Shown here: positions 51,933 to 60,697 of the stretch, in pieces
How positions within the stretch are numbered: position 1 is the stretch's first letter
Layout of the letters: every line of letters begins with the position of its first letter
Source: DATJGR01 sp963735085
Lineage (GTDB): Bacteria; Pseudomonadota; Gammaproteobacteria; Pseudomonadales; Azotimanducaceae
Reading direction: 5' to 3'
Assembly: GCA_963735085.1 (NCBI GenBank)
Contig: CAVTJP010000002.1
Coordinates: 992,001 to 1,056,000 of the forward strand
Length of the DNA stretch: 64,000 nucleotides
Program-made: the position numbers and the translations under genes
The notes under the pieces: model-generated
Told to the model about the DNA's origin: nothing
The model's database searches: none
The model's input: only the letters and a program-made list of their open reading frames with translations

Positions 51933-53006
51933 CTATCGTTGCCGGTGCAATAGCCATATCCCGGTCAACCAGCAGATCACGATCGGCGTGGCTACCGCCG
52001 CCACCGCGGGCAGGTGATACACCATGCTCATCGGGCCAAACAGGTCTTCCAGATATTTGAATGCCAGGCCGACCAGCGTTCCCACCGCGAGGCGCGTGCC
52101 CATACTGACCTCACGCAGCGGTCCGATGATGAAACACAGCGCCAGCAGTGTCAGACCGAGGATGGCGAACGGTTGCAGCGATTTGTTCCAGAACGCCAAC
52201 CGATAGCGGCTGGCGTCGAGATCTTCGCGGTCCATGTAGGCGATCTGCGTTGCCAGACCGCGCAGCGAAAGATTGGACGGTCCGAGCAGCACACGGATGC
52301 CGAGTAGCGCCGGCGTCGCGTCGGAGGACCAGCGAACGGTATCCAGATGACGTACGTGCGTGCCGCTGTCGTCGAGCACGGTTTCGTCTACGTTGGTCAG
52401 CATCCACGCGCGTTCGTTGGGCAGATAGCGCGCCGATGCCGCCTGGCGCGCGACCCGCAACTGGCGCGCATCATTGAGCAGATATTGGCGGATGCCGATC
52501 AGGTGGCCCTTCGCATCGATCGCCGCAACGTCCATGAACAGGTTGCCTTCGCGATACCAGTGGCCACCCCAGAAGCGGATCGTCGAAGACGACTGGCGCG
52601 CCTGCGCCTTGTAGCCCTCGGCCGCTTCCTCACCCCACGGCGCGAAGTATTCACCGAGCAGCAGCGCGAGCAGCAGCGCGCCGGCGGCAGGCGCCGCGGC
52701 CGACGCAAACAACCGACGCACCGACATGCCGGCCGCGCGCAGCACAGTCAACTCGCCTTGGCTGGCCAACTGACCCAGCCCTACCAAGGTGCCCAGAAAT
52801 ACCACGTATGGAATCAATTCGTAGGCACGCCGTGGCAACGTCAGCATCACGTACACAGCCGCCTGGCTCATACCATAGCCGACCGATGTCTCGCGCAACT
52901 CATCGATGATCTGAAATACCGCGCTCAGTCCGATGAACGCCAGCAGCACCACACACATCGCCTTCACGAGCGTGGCGCTAATGTGCCGGTCGATTCGCAG
53001 AATCAA
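51933..53006 (-). CDS. lptG: LPS export permease LptG
   Basis: 357 aa. LptF/LptG permease: three N-terminal helices (LVKAMCVVLLAFIGLSAVFQ, then PYVVFLGTLVGLGQLASQGELTVLRAAGMS) followed by a periplasmic beta-jellyroll and three C-terminal helices ending LTGIWLLHRQR. The cytoplasmic coupling region ELTVLRAAGMSVRR is diagnostic. Part of the LptB2FG ABC transporter that extracts lipopolysaccharide from the inner membrane. It follows lptF with a 4-nt gap. Confidence 0.93.
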   Translation of the reverse strand: MILRIDRHISATLVKAMCVVLLAFIGLSAVFQIIDELRETSVGYGMSQAAVYVMLTLPRRAYELIPYVVFLGTLVGLGQLASQGELTVLRAAGMSVRRLFASAAAPAAGALLLALLLGEYFAPWGEEAAEGYKAQARQSSSTIRFWGGHWYREGNLFMDVAAIDAKGHLIGIRQYLLNDARQLRVARQAASARYLPNERAWMLTNVDETVLDDSGTHVRHLDTVRWSSDATPALLGIRVLLGPSNLSLRGLATQIAYMDREDLDASRYRLAFWNKSLQPFAILGLTLLALCFIIGPLREVSMGTRLAVGTLVGLAFKYLEDLFGPMSMVYHLPAVAAVATPIVICWLTGIWLLHRQR

Positions 53007-53010
53007 CGTG

Positions 53011-54078
53011 TCATTCCGCGTGCGGCCGCTTCAGACGTTGCAGCAATACCAGCGAAAATCCGGCAAATATCAAATGCGCGGGCCACATACCGATCGCATC
53101 CGACAGATGTCCGGACGCAAGCGCATTGCGGTCGACGAGCAGTACCAGATAGTAGCCGAGGAACGCGAGCACCGCCGGTACGATACGCGCGAAGCGACCG
53201 TCCCGAGGTCGCACTCGCGCCAACACGAACCCCATTGGAACGGCAATCAACGTCATCAGCGGAAGCGCGAACCGCCAGTGCAGTTCAGCCACCGATGCGG
53301 GAACGTCGCGCTGAAGTTGCGTCGTCGGCTGCGCGTCGGTCTCGATTGTGGTGAGGTCGGGATCGCGCTGCTCGATGCGCTGACCGAGCGTGTCGAACTT
53401 CACGACCCGGTACGGCGTCTGGCCGATCACGCCTTCGTAGCGTCGTCCGGAGCGCAGCAGCATAAATCGGCTGCCGGTCATCGCATCGATGTATTGCGTG
53501 CCGTGCTGGGCCCAGATGGTGACGCTACGTCCCTTCACTTCCATCGCAATGAATACGCGTGAGAGTTCGCGTTTATCCGGCGATGCCGCCTCGGAATAGG
53601 TCACTCGCGCACCGTCGTTCATTGTGTGAAATACGCCCGGAGTCATCGTGTCGAACTCACGTTCGGCCCGTTCCGCCAGCAGGAAGTGCTCGAGCACACC
53701 GTTTGCGCGCGGCGTTGCGCTCAGCGACAGGTACGCCACCAGCACGGCCACGACAACCGCGCTGCTGCCCATCCACAGCATCACCCGAACCGGAGAACTG
53801 CCGCCGGTGGCGAGCACCGTCATCTCCTGATCGGCATACAGCCGCGCGGACGTGAGCACCAGCGCGATATAGAACGAGAACGGCAACGTCAGCTGCAGGA
53901 ACTCCGGCACCCGCAGCGCCATGATCTTCAGCAACGCATCGGCCGAGTGTTTGCCGAGCGCGGCATCCTGCAGATAGCCCATGAAGCGGCCACTCAGCGC
54001 GATGACCAGCAACACCAGCGCCGTGATGAAAAAGACGGACAACAGCTCGCGAGAGACATAGCGGAACGCAATTACCAT
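53011..54078 (-). CDS. lptF: LPS export permease LptF
   Basis: 355 aa from the ATG at 54078. LptF permease with the N-terminal FRYVSRELLSVFFITALVLL, the coupling region LYADQEMTVLATGGSSPVRV, a periplasmic domain with FIAMEVKGRSVTIWAQHG, and C-terminal helices from FALPLMTLIAVPMGFVLARV. Partner of LptG. The long upstream frame to 54384 overlaps pepA and is not used. The divergent lptFG/pepA pair is the common gammaproteobacterial order. Confidence 0.93.
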   Translation of the reverse strand: MVIAFRYVSRELLSVFFITALVLLVIALSGRFMGYLQDAALGKHSADALLKIMALRVPEFLQLTLPFSFYIALVLTSARLYADQEMTVLATGGSSPVRVMLWMGSSAVVVAVLVAYLSLSATPRANGVLEHFLLAERAEREFDTMTPGVFHTMNDGARVTYSEAASPDKRELSRVFIAMEVKGRSVTIWAQHGTQYIDAMTGSRFMLLRSGRRYEGVIGQTPYRVVKFDTLGQRIEQRDPDLTTIETDAQPTTQLQRDVPASVAELHWRFALPLMTLIAVPMGFVLARVRPRDGRFARIVPAVLAFLGYYLVLLVDRNALASGHLSDAIGMWPAHLIFAGFSLVLLQRLKRPHAE

Positions 54079-54225
54079 TCGATCAGTGTCCGCCTTGTTT
54101 GTCGTGCAGGCATGAGCTTTACGAGTCAGAGCTTTGCAAGCCTGTTGCGAGAGCCTGTTGAGTGTCGTGTCTCGCGGCTTTTCAATTAGACTTGAGCGGC
54201 TGACGCACCGACGAGACGGGGGATT

Positions 54226-55686
54226 ATGAAGTATTCGACGAAGACCGGAAAACTCGCCACAACGCGCACGGATTGTCTGATTGTCACGGAGCCTGCCGCG
54301 CGGTCGGTTGCGCGCGCACTGGGCGTCGAGGATTTCGTCGACACAGCGAGCCGCGATTTCGTCGATAAGCCGGGCCGCAGCCAACTGATCGCGTTGCCCA
54401 AATCGTCGCCGGCTCGACGTCTGCTGATTGCCGGCATCGGCAAAGCAGCCGAGTTGTCACCAGTAGACTTCCGCAAGGTCATCGGCGCCGTCGGCGCTGC
54501 GTTGAAGAACGCGGCGGTTACCGATGCGGTGCTGGCGATCGAGGCGTTCAAGGTCGCCGGTTACGACGGCTATCAGAAAGCCCGCGTGACGTTGGCCCTG
54601 CTGTCCGCGCAGTTGTATCGATTCGCCGCGTCGAAGCGTGAGGACGATCCGCCGCCCGCACAGATCGCCCGCATTGCGCTGCACTGCGATGCGCGCAGCC
54701 GCACGAACACAGCGCGTGCGGTACAGCACGCGCAGGCGCTCGACGCCGGCATGACGTTCGCGCGCGATCTGGGCAATCAACCGCCGAACGTCTGCAATCC
54801 CAGCTATCTCGCCCGCGAAGCTAAAAAACTGGCGCGCAACGATGGCGTCCGCGTGAAAGTCATCGACGAACGCGACATCGAATCGCTCGGCATGGGTGCG
54901 TTCAGCTCGGTAACGCGGGGCAGCGCGACGGCCGGCAAACTGATCATCGTGGAATACCGCGGTGCGGCAGCGAAGCAGCCGCCGGTTGCGCTGGTCGGCA
55001 AGGGGATCACGTTCGACACCGGCGGCATCAGCCTGAAACCGCCACCGGCAATGGATGAGATGAAGTTCGACATGTGTGGCGCCGCCGCGGTACTCGGCGC
55101 AACCAAAGCAGCGATCGAGGCAAAGCTGCCGATCAATCTGGTCACGCTCGTCGCCGCGGCGGAAAACATGCCCGGCGGCAACGCCAGCCGTCCCGGCGAT
55201 GTCGTCAAATCGCTGTCCGGACAGACGATTGAAATTCTCAATACCGACGCCGAAGGCCGCCTGGTGCTGTGCGATACGCTGACCTACGCGCAACGCTACA
55301 AGCCGAGCGCCGTAGTCGATGTGGCCACGTTGACCGGCGCCTGCGTCGTCGCACTGGGTTCGCATGCGAGCGGCCTGTTTGCCAACGACGATACGCTGGC
55401 GGCCGATCTGCTCGCCGCAGGAGAGTTCGTCGGCGACCGCGCGTGGCGCATGCCGGTATGGGACGACTATCAACAGGCCCTCAAAAGCAACTTCGCCGAC
55501 ATGGCCAACGTCGGCGGGCGTGACGGCGGCGCGATCGTCGCCGCCTGTTTCCTGTCGCGCTTTACCAAACAGGTTGCGTGGGCGCACCTCGACGTGGCCG
55601 GCAGCGCCTACGCCGGCGGCGCCACCAAAGGCTCAACTGGGCGGCCGGTTCCGCTGCTGTTCCAATACATTTTGAATCGCATTTAG
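54226..55686 (+). CDS. pepA: Leucyl aminopeptidase (cytosol aminopeptidase)
   Basis: 486 aa, M17 family. The signature NTDAEGRL is at residues 339-346, with metal ligands around GKGITFDTGGISLKPP and MKFDMCGAAAVLG. The C-terminus has GGRDGGAIVAACFLSRF and WAHLDVAGSAY. Removes N-terminal amino acids using two metal ions; in E. coli PepA also binds DNA. Followed immediately by a series of hairpins. Confidence 0.95.
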   Translation: MKYSTKTGKLATTRTDCLIVTEPAARSVARALGVEDFVDTASRDFVDKPGRSQLIALPKSSPARRLLIAGIGKAAELSPVDFRKVIGAVGAALKNAAVTDAVLAIEAFKVAGYDGYQKARVTLALLSAQLYRFAASKREDDPPPAQIARIALHCDARSRTNTARAVQHAQALDAGMTFARDLGNQPPNVCNPSYLAREAKKLARNDGVRVKVIDERDIESLGMGAFSSVTRGSATAGKLIIVEYRGAAAKQPPVALVGKGITFDTGGISLKPPPAMDEMKFDMCGAAAVLGATKAAIEAKLPINLVTLVAAAENMPGGNASRPGDVVKSLSGQTIEILNTDAEGRLVLCDTLTYAQRYKPSAVVDVATLTGACVVALGSHASGLFANDDTLAADLLAAGEFVGDRAWRMPVWDDYQQALKSNFADMANVGGRDGGAIVAACFLSRFTKQVAWAHLDVAGSAYAGGATKGSTGRPVPLLFQYILNRI

Positions 55687-55712
55687 CATGCCGTTGAAAA
55701 CGGCTTGCTAAT

Positions 55713-55739
55713 CCGGTGGAGGGATCCACCGGCATTTTT
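55713..55739 (+). terminator. Rho-independent terminator of pepA
   Basis: 8-bp stem CCGGTGGA/TCCACCGG with a GGGA tetraloop followed by CATTTTT. It lies 26 nt after the pepA stop. Confidence 0.8.
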
Positions 55740-55811
55740 CGAACACGTCAGTCCGTGCGACGGCCGGTCGAAAAATGTAGGGGCTCGCAGGCCACGGATG
55801 GCCGAGAGCCC

Positions 55812-55839
55812 GAAAAAGTCCGCGTAAGCGGAGTTTTTC
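55812..55839. terminator. Bidirectional hairpin before holC
   Basis: Stem GAAAAAGTCCGC / GCGGAGTTTTTC with a GTAA tetraloop and one mismatch. The A and T runs on the two sides make it terminator-like on both strands. It ends 28 nt before the holC start. Confidence 0.6.
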
Positions 55840-55867
55840 AATAGCCTGCTAAGGAGGCGGAATCGGT

Positions 55868-56341
55868 GTGACCCGAGTTGATTTCTACATTCTGCCCGAC
55901 GTCGATCTGGAGGCGCGGCGCCGCTTCGCGTGTCGGCTCGCGTACAAGGCGGTGTCGATGCAACAGCGGGTATTCGTGCTGGTGACCGATGCCGCTGCCG
56001 GCGCCGATCTCGATGCGCTGATGTGGGAATATCCGGCGCATCAATTTCTGCCGCACGGCATCGTCGGCGAGCCGGCCAGCATCAACGCGCCGGTCGTCAT
56101 CGATCATTGCGAGCCGGCTCTCGAACAGATCGAGGAGCCTATTCGTGCCGCGCCCGAAAAGTTCGACGAACTGTTGATCAATCTCTCCGCAGGGATTCCG
56201 CGGTTCTTCAGCCGCTTCGAGCGGGTCGCCGAGATCGTCGTCGAGAATCTGCGCGATGACGGACGCAAACGCTACAAACAATACCGCGAAGGCGGCTATC
56301 CTCTGTTTCATCACGACATCCAGCAATGGGACGAGACGTGA
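55868..56341 (+). CDS. holC: DNA polymerase III chi subunit
   Basis: 157 aa, GTG start with AAGGAGG upstream. HolC pattern VDFYILPDVDLEARRRFACR, then LAYKAVSMQQRVFVLV, LDALMWEYPAHQFLPHGIVG, APVVIDH and LINLSAGIPRFFSRFERVAEIV. Chi links the clamp loader to single-stranded DNA-binding protein. The stop overlaps the next start (TGATG), and the pepA-holC-valS order is conserved in gammaproteobacteria. Confidence 0.92.
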   Translation: MTRVDFYILPDVDLEARRRFACRLAYKAVSMQQRVFVLVTDAAAGADLDALMWEYPAHQFLPHGIVGEPASINAPVVIDHCEPALEQIEEPIRAAPEKFDELLINLSAGIPRFFSRFERVAEIVVENLRDDGRKRYKQYREGGYPLFHHDIQQWDET

Positions 56342-56907
56342 TGAAGAAGCCCAAACCACCGCTACTGCAAAAGGCGCTGGACAGCGACGCACACAACGCG
56401 CTGCTCGGCGATCTGGAATCGATCCGTGCGGTGCTTACGCTCGACGACGACCCGCTTCCCGTCGAGGAGGACAACGTCGACGTGCCGGTTCTCGAGGATA
56501 TGGTCGACGGCGCATTCACCGTCGACGAATCGACGTTGACCAGCCGCGCGTCGTTTGACGACGAAGCCGTCGTCAGTGGCGGCTCGAGACTGGCAGACGA
56601 GACGATCGAGGCGCTACTCGGCGACCAGTGGCGCACCGAAGCCGACAGAATTCTCGCCGCTGCGCGCGCCCGCGTAGAAGGCACCGGCGGTGAGGCGTCC
56701 ACTGCGCAACTGCAGGATTTCAACGCATCGCTGAGAACGCGCATCGACTCGATCCTCGACAACTGGCTGACCGAAATGATGCACGCCCGCATCGATGATC
56801 TGCGAGCGCGTCTGATGGAGGTACTCGAACTCGAACTGAACGAATTCATCCGCGCTCTCACCGACGAAGAGCAACATTTCACCGACAAAGATCAATATGG
56901 AAAGTAG
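56341..56907 (+). CDS. Acidic hypothetical protein between holC and valS
   Basis: 188 aa from the ATG at 56341. The N-terminal half is highly acidic (LTLDDDPLPVEEDNVDVPVL) and the C-terminal half helical (LRTRIDSILDNWLTEMMHARI, then DDLRARLMEVLELELNEF). No enzyme motif. Its translational coupling to holC (1-nt overlap) and valS (11-nt overlap) suggests a role tied to DNA polymerase III or translation; it is probably partly disordered. Related short proteins occur at this locus in some other gammaproteobacteria. Confidence 0.65.
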   Translation: MKKPKPPLLQKALDSDAHNALLGDLESIRAVLTLDDDPLPVEEDNVDVPVLEDMVDGAFTVDESTLTSRASFDDEAVVSGGSRLADETIEALLGDQWRTEADRILAAARARVEGTGGEASTAQLQDFNASLRTRIDSILDNWLTEMMHARIDDLRARLMEVLELELNEFIRALTDEEQHFTDKDQYGK

Positions 56908-59674
56908 TTTCGACCCCCACGCCATAGAACAATCGTTGTACCGCGAGTGGGAGAACGCCGGCTTCTTCGAGCCGCGCGGCAACGGCAAGCCGTACTGCAT
57001 CGTGATTCCGCCGCCCAACGTGACCGGCTCGCTGCACATGGGCCACGCGTTCCAGCATACGATCATGGACGCGCTGATCCGCTACCACCGTATGAAAGGC
57101 GACCGCACGTTGTGGCAGATGGGCACCGACCACGCCGGCATCTCGACGCAGATGCTGGTAGAGCGGCAATTGAACGCAGAAGGCGTGACGCGCAGCGAAC
57201 TGGGCCGCGAAGCGTTCGTCGAGCGCGTGTGGCAGTGGAAGGAACACTCCGGCGGCAAGATTTCCGAACAGCTGCGCCGGATGGGTTCGTCGCTTGCGTG
57301 GAGCCGCGACCGATTCACGATGGATGAGGGCTTTTCGACCGCGGTACGCGAAGTGTTCGTGCGGCTGTATGACGAGGGGCTGATTTATCGCGGCCGCCGG
57401 CTCGTCAACTGGGACCCGCAACTGAAGACGGCGATTTCGGATCTCGAAGTCGACAACGCCGAAGAACGCGGCAGCCTGTGGCATTTCAGATATCCGCTGT
57501 GCGACGGCGCGCGCACCGCCGACGGGCGCGACTACGTCGTGGTCGCCACGACACGGCCCGAGACGATGCTCGGCGATACCGCCGTCGCGGTGCACCCCGA
57601 CGACGAACGCTACCGGGGCATCGTGGGCGCGCGTGTGCGGCTGCCGCTGACGGATCGCGAAATTCCGGTCATAGCAGACAGCTACGTCGACCCCGCGTTC
57701 GGCAGCGGCTGCGTGAAAATCACTCCCGCACACGATTTCAACGACTACGACGTGGGCCAGCGCCACGATCTGGCGATGCTGAACATCTTCACCGCAGATG
57801 CGCACCTCAATGACGCCGTTCCTGGCCCGTATCGCGGGCTCGAGCGATTCGTCGCGCGCAAACGGGTGGTGGCAGATCTGACCGCCGCGGGTCTCGTGGA
57901 AAAGACGGACGATCACACGCTGATGGTGCCGCATGGCGATCGTTCCGGTGCGGTGATCGAACCGTGGCTGACCGAGCAATGGTTCGTCGCAATCGACACG
58001 CTGGCGAAACCGGCGATCGAAGTGGTCGAGCGCGGCGAGATCGAATTCGTACCGAAGCAGTACGAAAACCTGTATTTCGCTTGGATGCGCGAGATCCGCG
58101 ACTGGTGTATCAGCCGCCAGCAGTGGTGGGGACATCGCATCCCGGCGTGGTACGACGCAAACGGCGCGATCTACGTTGGCCGCGATGAAGCCGAGGTGCG
58201 TCGCAAGTATGCGCTTGCCGACGGTGTGGAGTTGACACAAGACGAAGACGTGCTGGAAACGTGGTTTTCATCGGCGCTGTGGAGTTTCGGCACGCTCGGC
58301 TGGCCGGAGCAGACCGTCGAACTCGAAACGTACCATCCGACCGACGTGCTCGTGACCGGCCACGACATCATTTTCTTCTGGGTCGCCCGGATGATCATGA
58401 TGACGCTGCATTTCACCGGTGAGGTGCCGTTCCGGAAGGTGTACATGCACGGCCTGGTGCGCGATGCCGAAGGCCAGAAGATGTCGAAGACGCGCGGCAA
58501 CGGTATCGATCCGCTCGATCTCGTCGACGGCATCACGCTGGATGCGTTGATCACCAAGCGCACCGAGGGGCTGATGCAGCCGCAGATGGCGAAAGCCATC
58601 GAGAAGGCGACGCGCCGCGACTTTCCGGATGGAATTCCCTCGTACGGCACAGATGCGTTGCGTTTCGCGTTCTGCGCGCTCGCCTCCACCGGGCGCGACA
58701 TCCGCTTCGACCTGAAGCGCATCGAGGGCTATCGCAACTTCTGCAACAAGCTGTGGAACGCGACCAAGTTCGTGTTGATGAACAGCGAGGGCGCGAACTT
58801 GGACGGCCCAGCCAAAGAAACGCTGGCCGATCGCTGGATCGCAACCCGTATGAAACGGATGTTGACCGACGCGGAACGCGCGATCGAAACCTATCGTTTC
58901 GATCTGCTGGCCAACCAGATCTACGACTTCGCCTGGCACGAGTACTGCGACTGGTATCTGGAGCTGACCAAACCGTTGCTGTGGGACGAAGGCGCCGGTG
59001 TTGCGGTGCAACGCGGCACGCGGCGTTCGTTGCTGAAAGTGCTCGAGTTGCTGCTGCGCGCGGCGCACCCAATCATTCCGTTCATCACCGAATCGCTGTG
59101 GCGCCGCGTCGCGCCCCTCACCGGAATCGCTAGCGAGACGATCATGCTTGCGCCCTATCCTGAGGCGGCAGAACTGACCGACGACCCATTCGCGGAGGCG
59201 ACAATCGAATGGTTGAAGGGTGTCATCGTGGCGGTGCGGACCATTCGCGGCGAAATGAACATCAAGCCTGGCATTGCGATTCCGCTGTTGCTGAAGGGCG
59301 GTGACCCCACGGATCGCGAGCGGCTCGCGGCCACTGAAACGCTACTGAAGCGGATGGCGAAGCTCGATCGGATCGAATGGCTCGACGACGCCGACCAGCC
59401 GCCACCTGCGGCAATGCAGCTTGCCGGCGAACTGAAGCTGATGGTGCCGCTGGCAGGACTGATCGATGTCGCAGCGGAGCGGGCGCGTCTCGACAAGGAA
59501 ATCGCGCGACGCACAGTCGAGCTTTCACGCATCGAAGGCAAACTCGGCAATCAGAACTTCGTCGCAAAAGCGCCCGCCGAGGTCGTCGCCAACGAACGCG
59601 AGCGCGCCGCCGAAATGCGCGCCGCGATCGACACGTTAACGATGCAGCACCGCGCCCTCGCAGCAATCGACTAA
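56897..59674 (+). CDS. valS: Valyl-tRNA synthetase
   Basis: 925 aa. Class I signature HIGH as HMGH (47-50) in PPPNVTGSLHMGHAF, KMSKS-type loop GQKMSKTRGNGIDPLDLV near residue 530, editing (CP1) domain with VATTRPETMLGDTAVAVHPD, and the C-terminal tRNA-binding coiled coil LDKEIARRTVELSRIEGKLG. Charges tRNA-Val and edits mischarged threonine. Terminal gene of the holC transcript, followed by an inverted repeat. Confidence 0.97.
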   Translation: MESSFDPHAIEQSLYREWENAGFFEPRGNGKPYCIVIPPPNVTGSLHMGHAFQHTIMDALIRYHRMKGDRTLWQMGTDHAGISTQMLVERQLNAEGVTRSELGREAFVERVWQWKEHSGGKISEQLRRMGSSLAWSRDRFTMDEGFSTAVREVFVRLYDEGLIYRGRRLVNWDPQLKTAISDLEVDNAEERGSLWHFRYPLCDGARTADGRDYVVVATTRPETMLGDTAVAVHPDDERYRGIVGARVRLPLTDREIPVIADSYVDPAFGSGCVKITPAHDFNDYDVGQRHDLAMLNIFTADAHLNDAVPGPYRGLERFVARKRVVADLTAAGLVEKTDDHTLMVPHGDRSGAVIEPWLTEQWFVAIDTLAKPAIEVVERGEIEFVPKQYENLYFAWMREIRDWCISRQQWWGHRIPAWYDANGAIYVGRDEAEVRRKYALADGVELTQDEDVLETWFSSALWSFGTLGWPEQTVELETYHPTDVLVTGHDIIFFWVARMIMMTLHFTGEVPFRKVYMHGLVRDAEGQKMSKTRGNGIDPLDLVDGITLDALITKRTEGLMQPQMAKAIEKATRRDFPDGIPSYGTDALRFAFCALASTGRDIRFDLKRIEGYRNFCNKLWNATKFVLMNSEGANLDGPAKETLADRWIATRMKRMLTDAERAIETYRFDLLANQIYDFAWHEYCDWYLELTKPLLWDEGAGVAVQRGTRRSLLKVLELLLRAAHPIIPFITESLWRRVAPLTGIASETIMLAPYPEAAELTDDPFAEATIEWLKGVIVAVRTIRGEMNIKPGIAIPLLLKGGDPTDRERLAATETLLKRMAKLDRIEWLDDADQPPPAAMQLAGELKLMVPLAGLIDVAAERARLDKEIARRTVELSRIEGKLGNQNFVAKAPAEVVANERERAAEMRAAIDTLTMQHRALAAID

Positions 59675-59685
59675 CGAAGAGGCAT

Positions 59686-59708
59686 AGGGTCAGAGTCGCT
59701 CTGACCCT
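59686..59708. repeat. Dispersed inverted repeat, copy 4 (GGTCAGA family)
   Basis: 10-bp arms AGGGTCAGAG / CTCTGACCCT with a TCG loop, 12 nt after valS. Its right end touches the stop codon of the convergent quinone oxidoreductase gene. Confidence 0.8.
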
Positions 59709-60676
59709 CACGCGATCGAGAGGATCACCTTGCCGAAGGTCTGATCGGTGGCAACCAGAGCGTGCGCGCGCTCGGCCTCTTCGATTGGCACGACCGTCTC
59801 GATGATTGGACTGATGGCACCAGCCTCGATTTGCGGCCAGACGACGCGTGCGAGTTCCGCCATCAGCGTCGATTTCGCGGCGATCGGGCGCGCGCGCAAC
59901 GTCGAACCGATTATCCGAAGGCGTTTCATCATCATCAGCCCAAGTTCGAGTTCGGCAACTGCGCCGCCCATCAGGCCGATGATCACGAGGCGCCCGTCGA
60001 GCCGCAGGCTGCGCAGGTTGGCCTTCAGATAGCCGGCGCCGACAGGATCGAGGATCACGTCGAAGCCGGCGCCTCCGGTCCACGTCGCAACCTGGTCGGC
60101 GAACGGCCCGGTGTGGCGATTCGCACCGCCCGTCGCGCCAAGCTCGACGCATCGGGCAACCTTTTCGTCGCTGCCCGCGGTGACGAAGCATTCGCTCCCG
60201 TTCATGCGACACAGTTGAATGGCGGCCGTACCGACACCACTCGCGCCGGCGTGCAGCAATACCCGTTCGCCCGCCGCGAGCCGCGCCTCAGTGAACAGGT
60301 TCAGATACGCCGTCGCAAAGACTTCGGGCAGCGCGGCGGCTTGTTCGAACGTCAGGCCACCCGGAATAGGCAGTGCCTGAACCGCGGGCACGCTGACCAG
60401 TTCAGCGTAGCCGCCGCCTGCGAGCAGCGCGCAGACGCGATCGCCGATGCGATGGGTCGTGACGCCCTCCCCCAACGCAACCACCTCGCCGGCGCATTCC
60501 AGACCCAGGATCGGGCTCGCCCCGGGTGGCGGCGGGTACGCCCCGGCGCGCTGAGCGAGATCCGCCCGATTGATCGCCGTCGCACGGTTGCGGATCAGTA
60601 TTTCACCCGGACCCGCCACCGGATCGGCCGAGTCGCGCCACTGCAGCGTGTTGTTATCGACGGCGATCGCTTTCAT
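59708..60676 (-). CDS. NAD(P)H:quinone oxidoreductase (zinc-free MDR family)
   Basis: 322 aa. GroES-like N-terminus with RNRATAINRADLAQRAGAYP and GLECAGEVVALGEGV, no catalytic zinc ligands, Rossmann motif VLLHAGASGVGTAAIQL, then DVILDPVGAGYLKANL and RLVIIGLMGG. This is the QOR/PIG3-like branch that reduces quinones with NADPH. Convergent with valS and 21 nt from hisF on the same strand. Confidence 0.88.
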   Translation of the reverse strand: MKAIAVDNNTLQWRDSADPVAGPGEILIRNRATAINRADLAQRAGAYPPPPGASPILGLECAGEVVALGEGVTTHRIGDRVCALLAGGGYAELVSVPAVQALPIPGGLTFEQAAALPEVFATAYLNLFTEARLAAGERVLLHAGASGVGTAAIQLCRMNGSECFVTAGSDEKVARCVELGATGGANRHTGPFADQVATWTGGAGFDVILDPVGAGYLKANLRSLRLDGRLVIIGLMGGAVAELELGLMMMKRLRIIGSTLRARPIAAKSTLMAELARVVWPQIEAGAISPIIETVVPIEEAERAHALVATDQTFGKVILSIA

Positions 60677-60697
60677 GTTTCGTGCTCCCTGCGCCCG

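Larger units (their letters stand above)
55683..55839. other. Multi-hairpin intergenic element between pepA and holC
   Basis: At least four stems in about 160 nt: a 12-pair stem with one mismatch that includes the pepA stop (55683-55711), CCGGTGGA/TCCACCGG (55713-55732), CATTTTTCGA/TCGAAAAATG (55733-55742 with 55768-55777), and GAAAAAGTCCGC/GCGGAGTTTTTC (55812-55839). Two end in T runs and look like terminators; the third could pair A-rich and T-rich strands across 25 nt. Confidence 0.75.
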
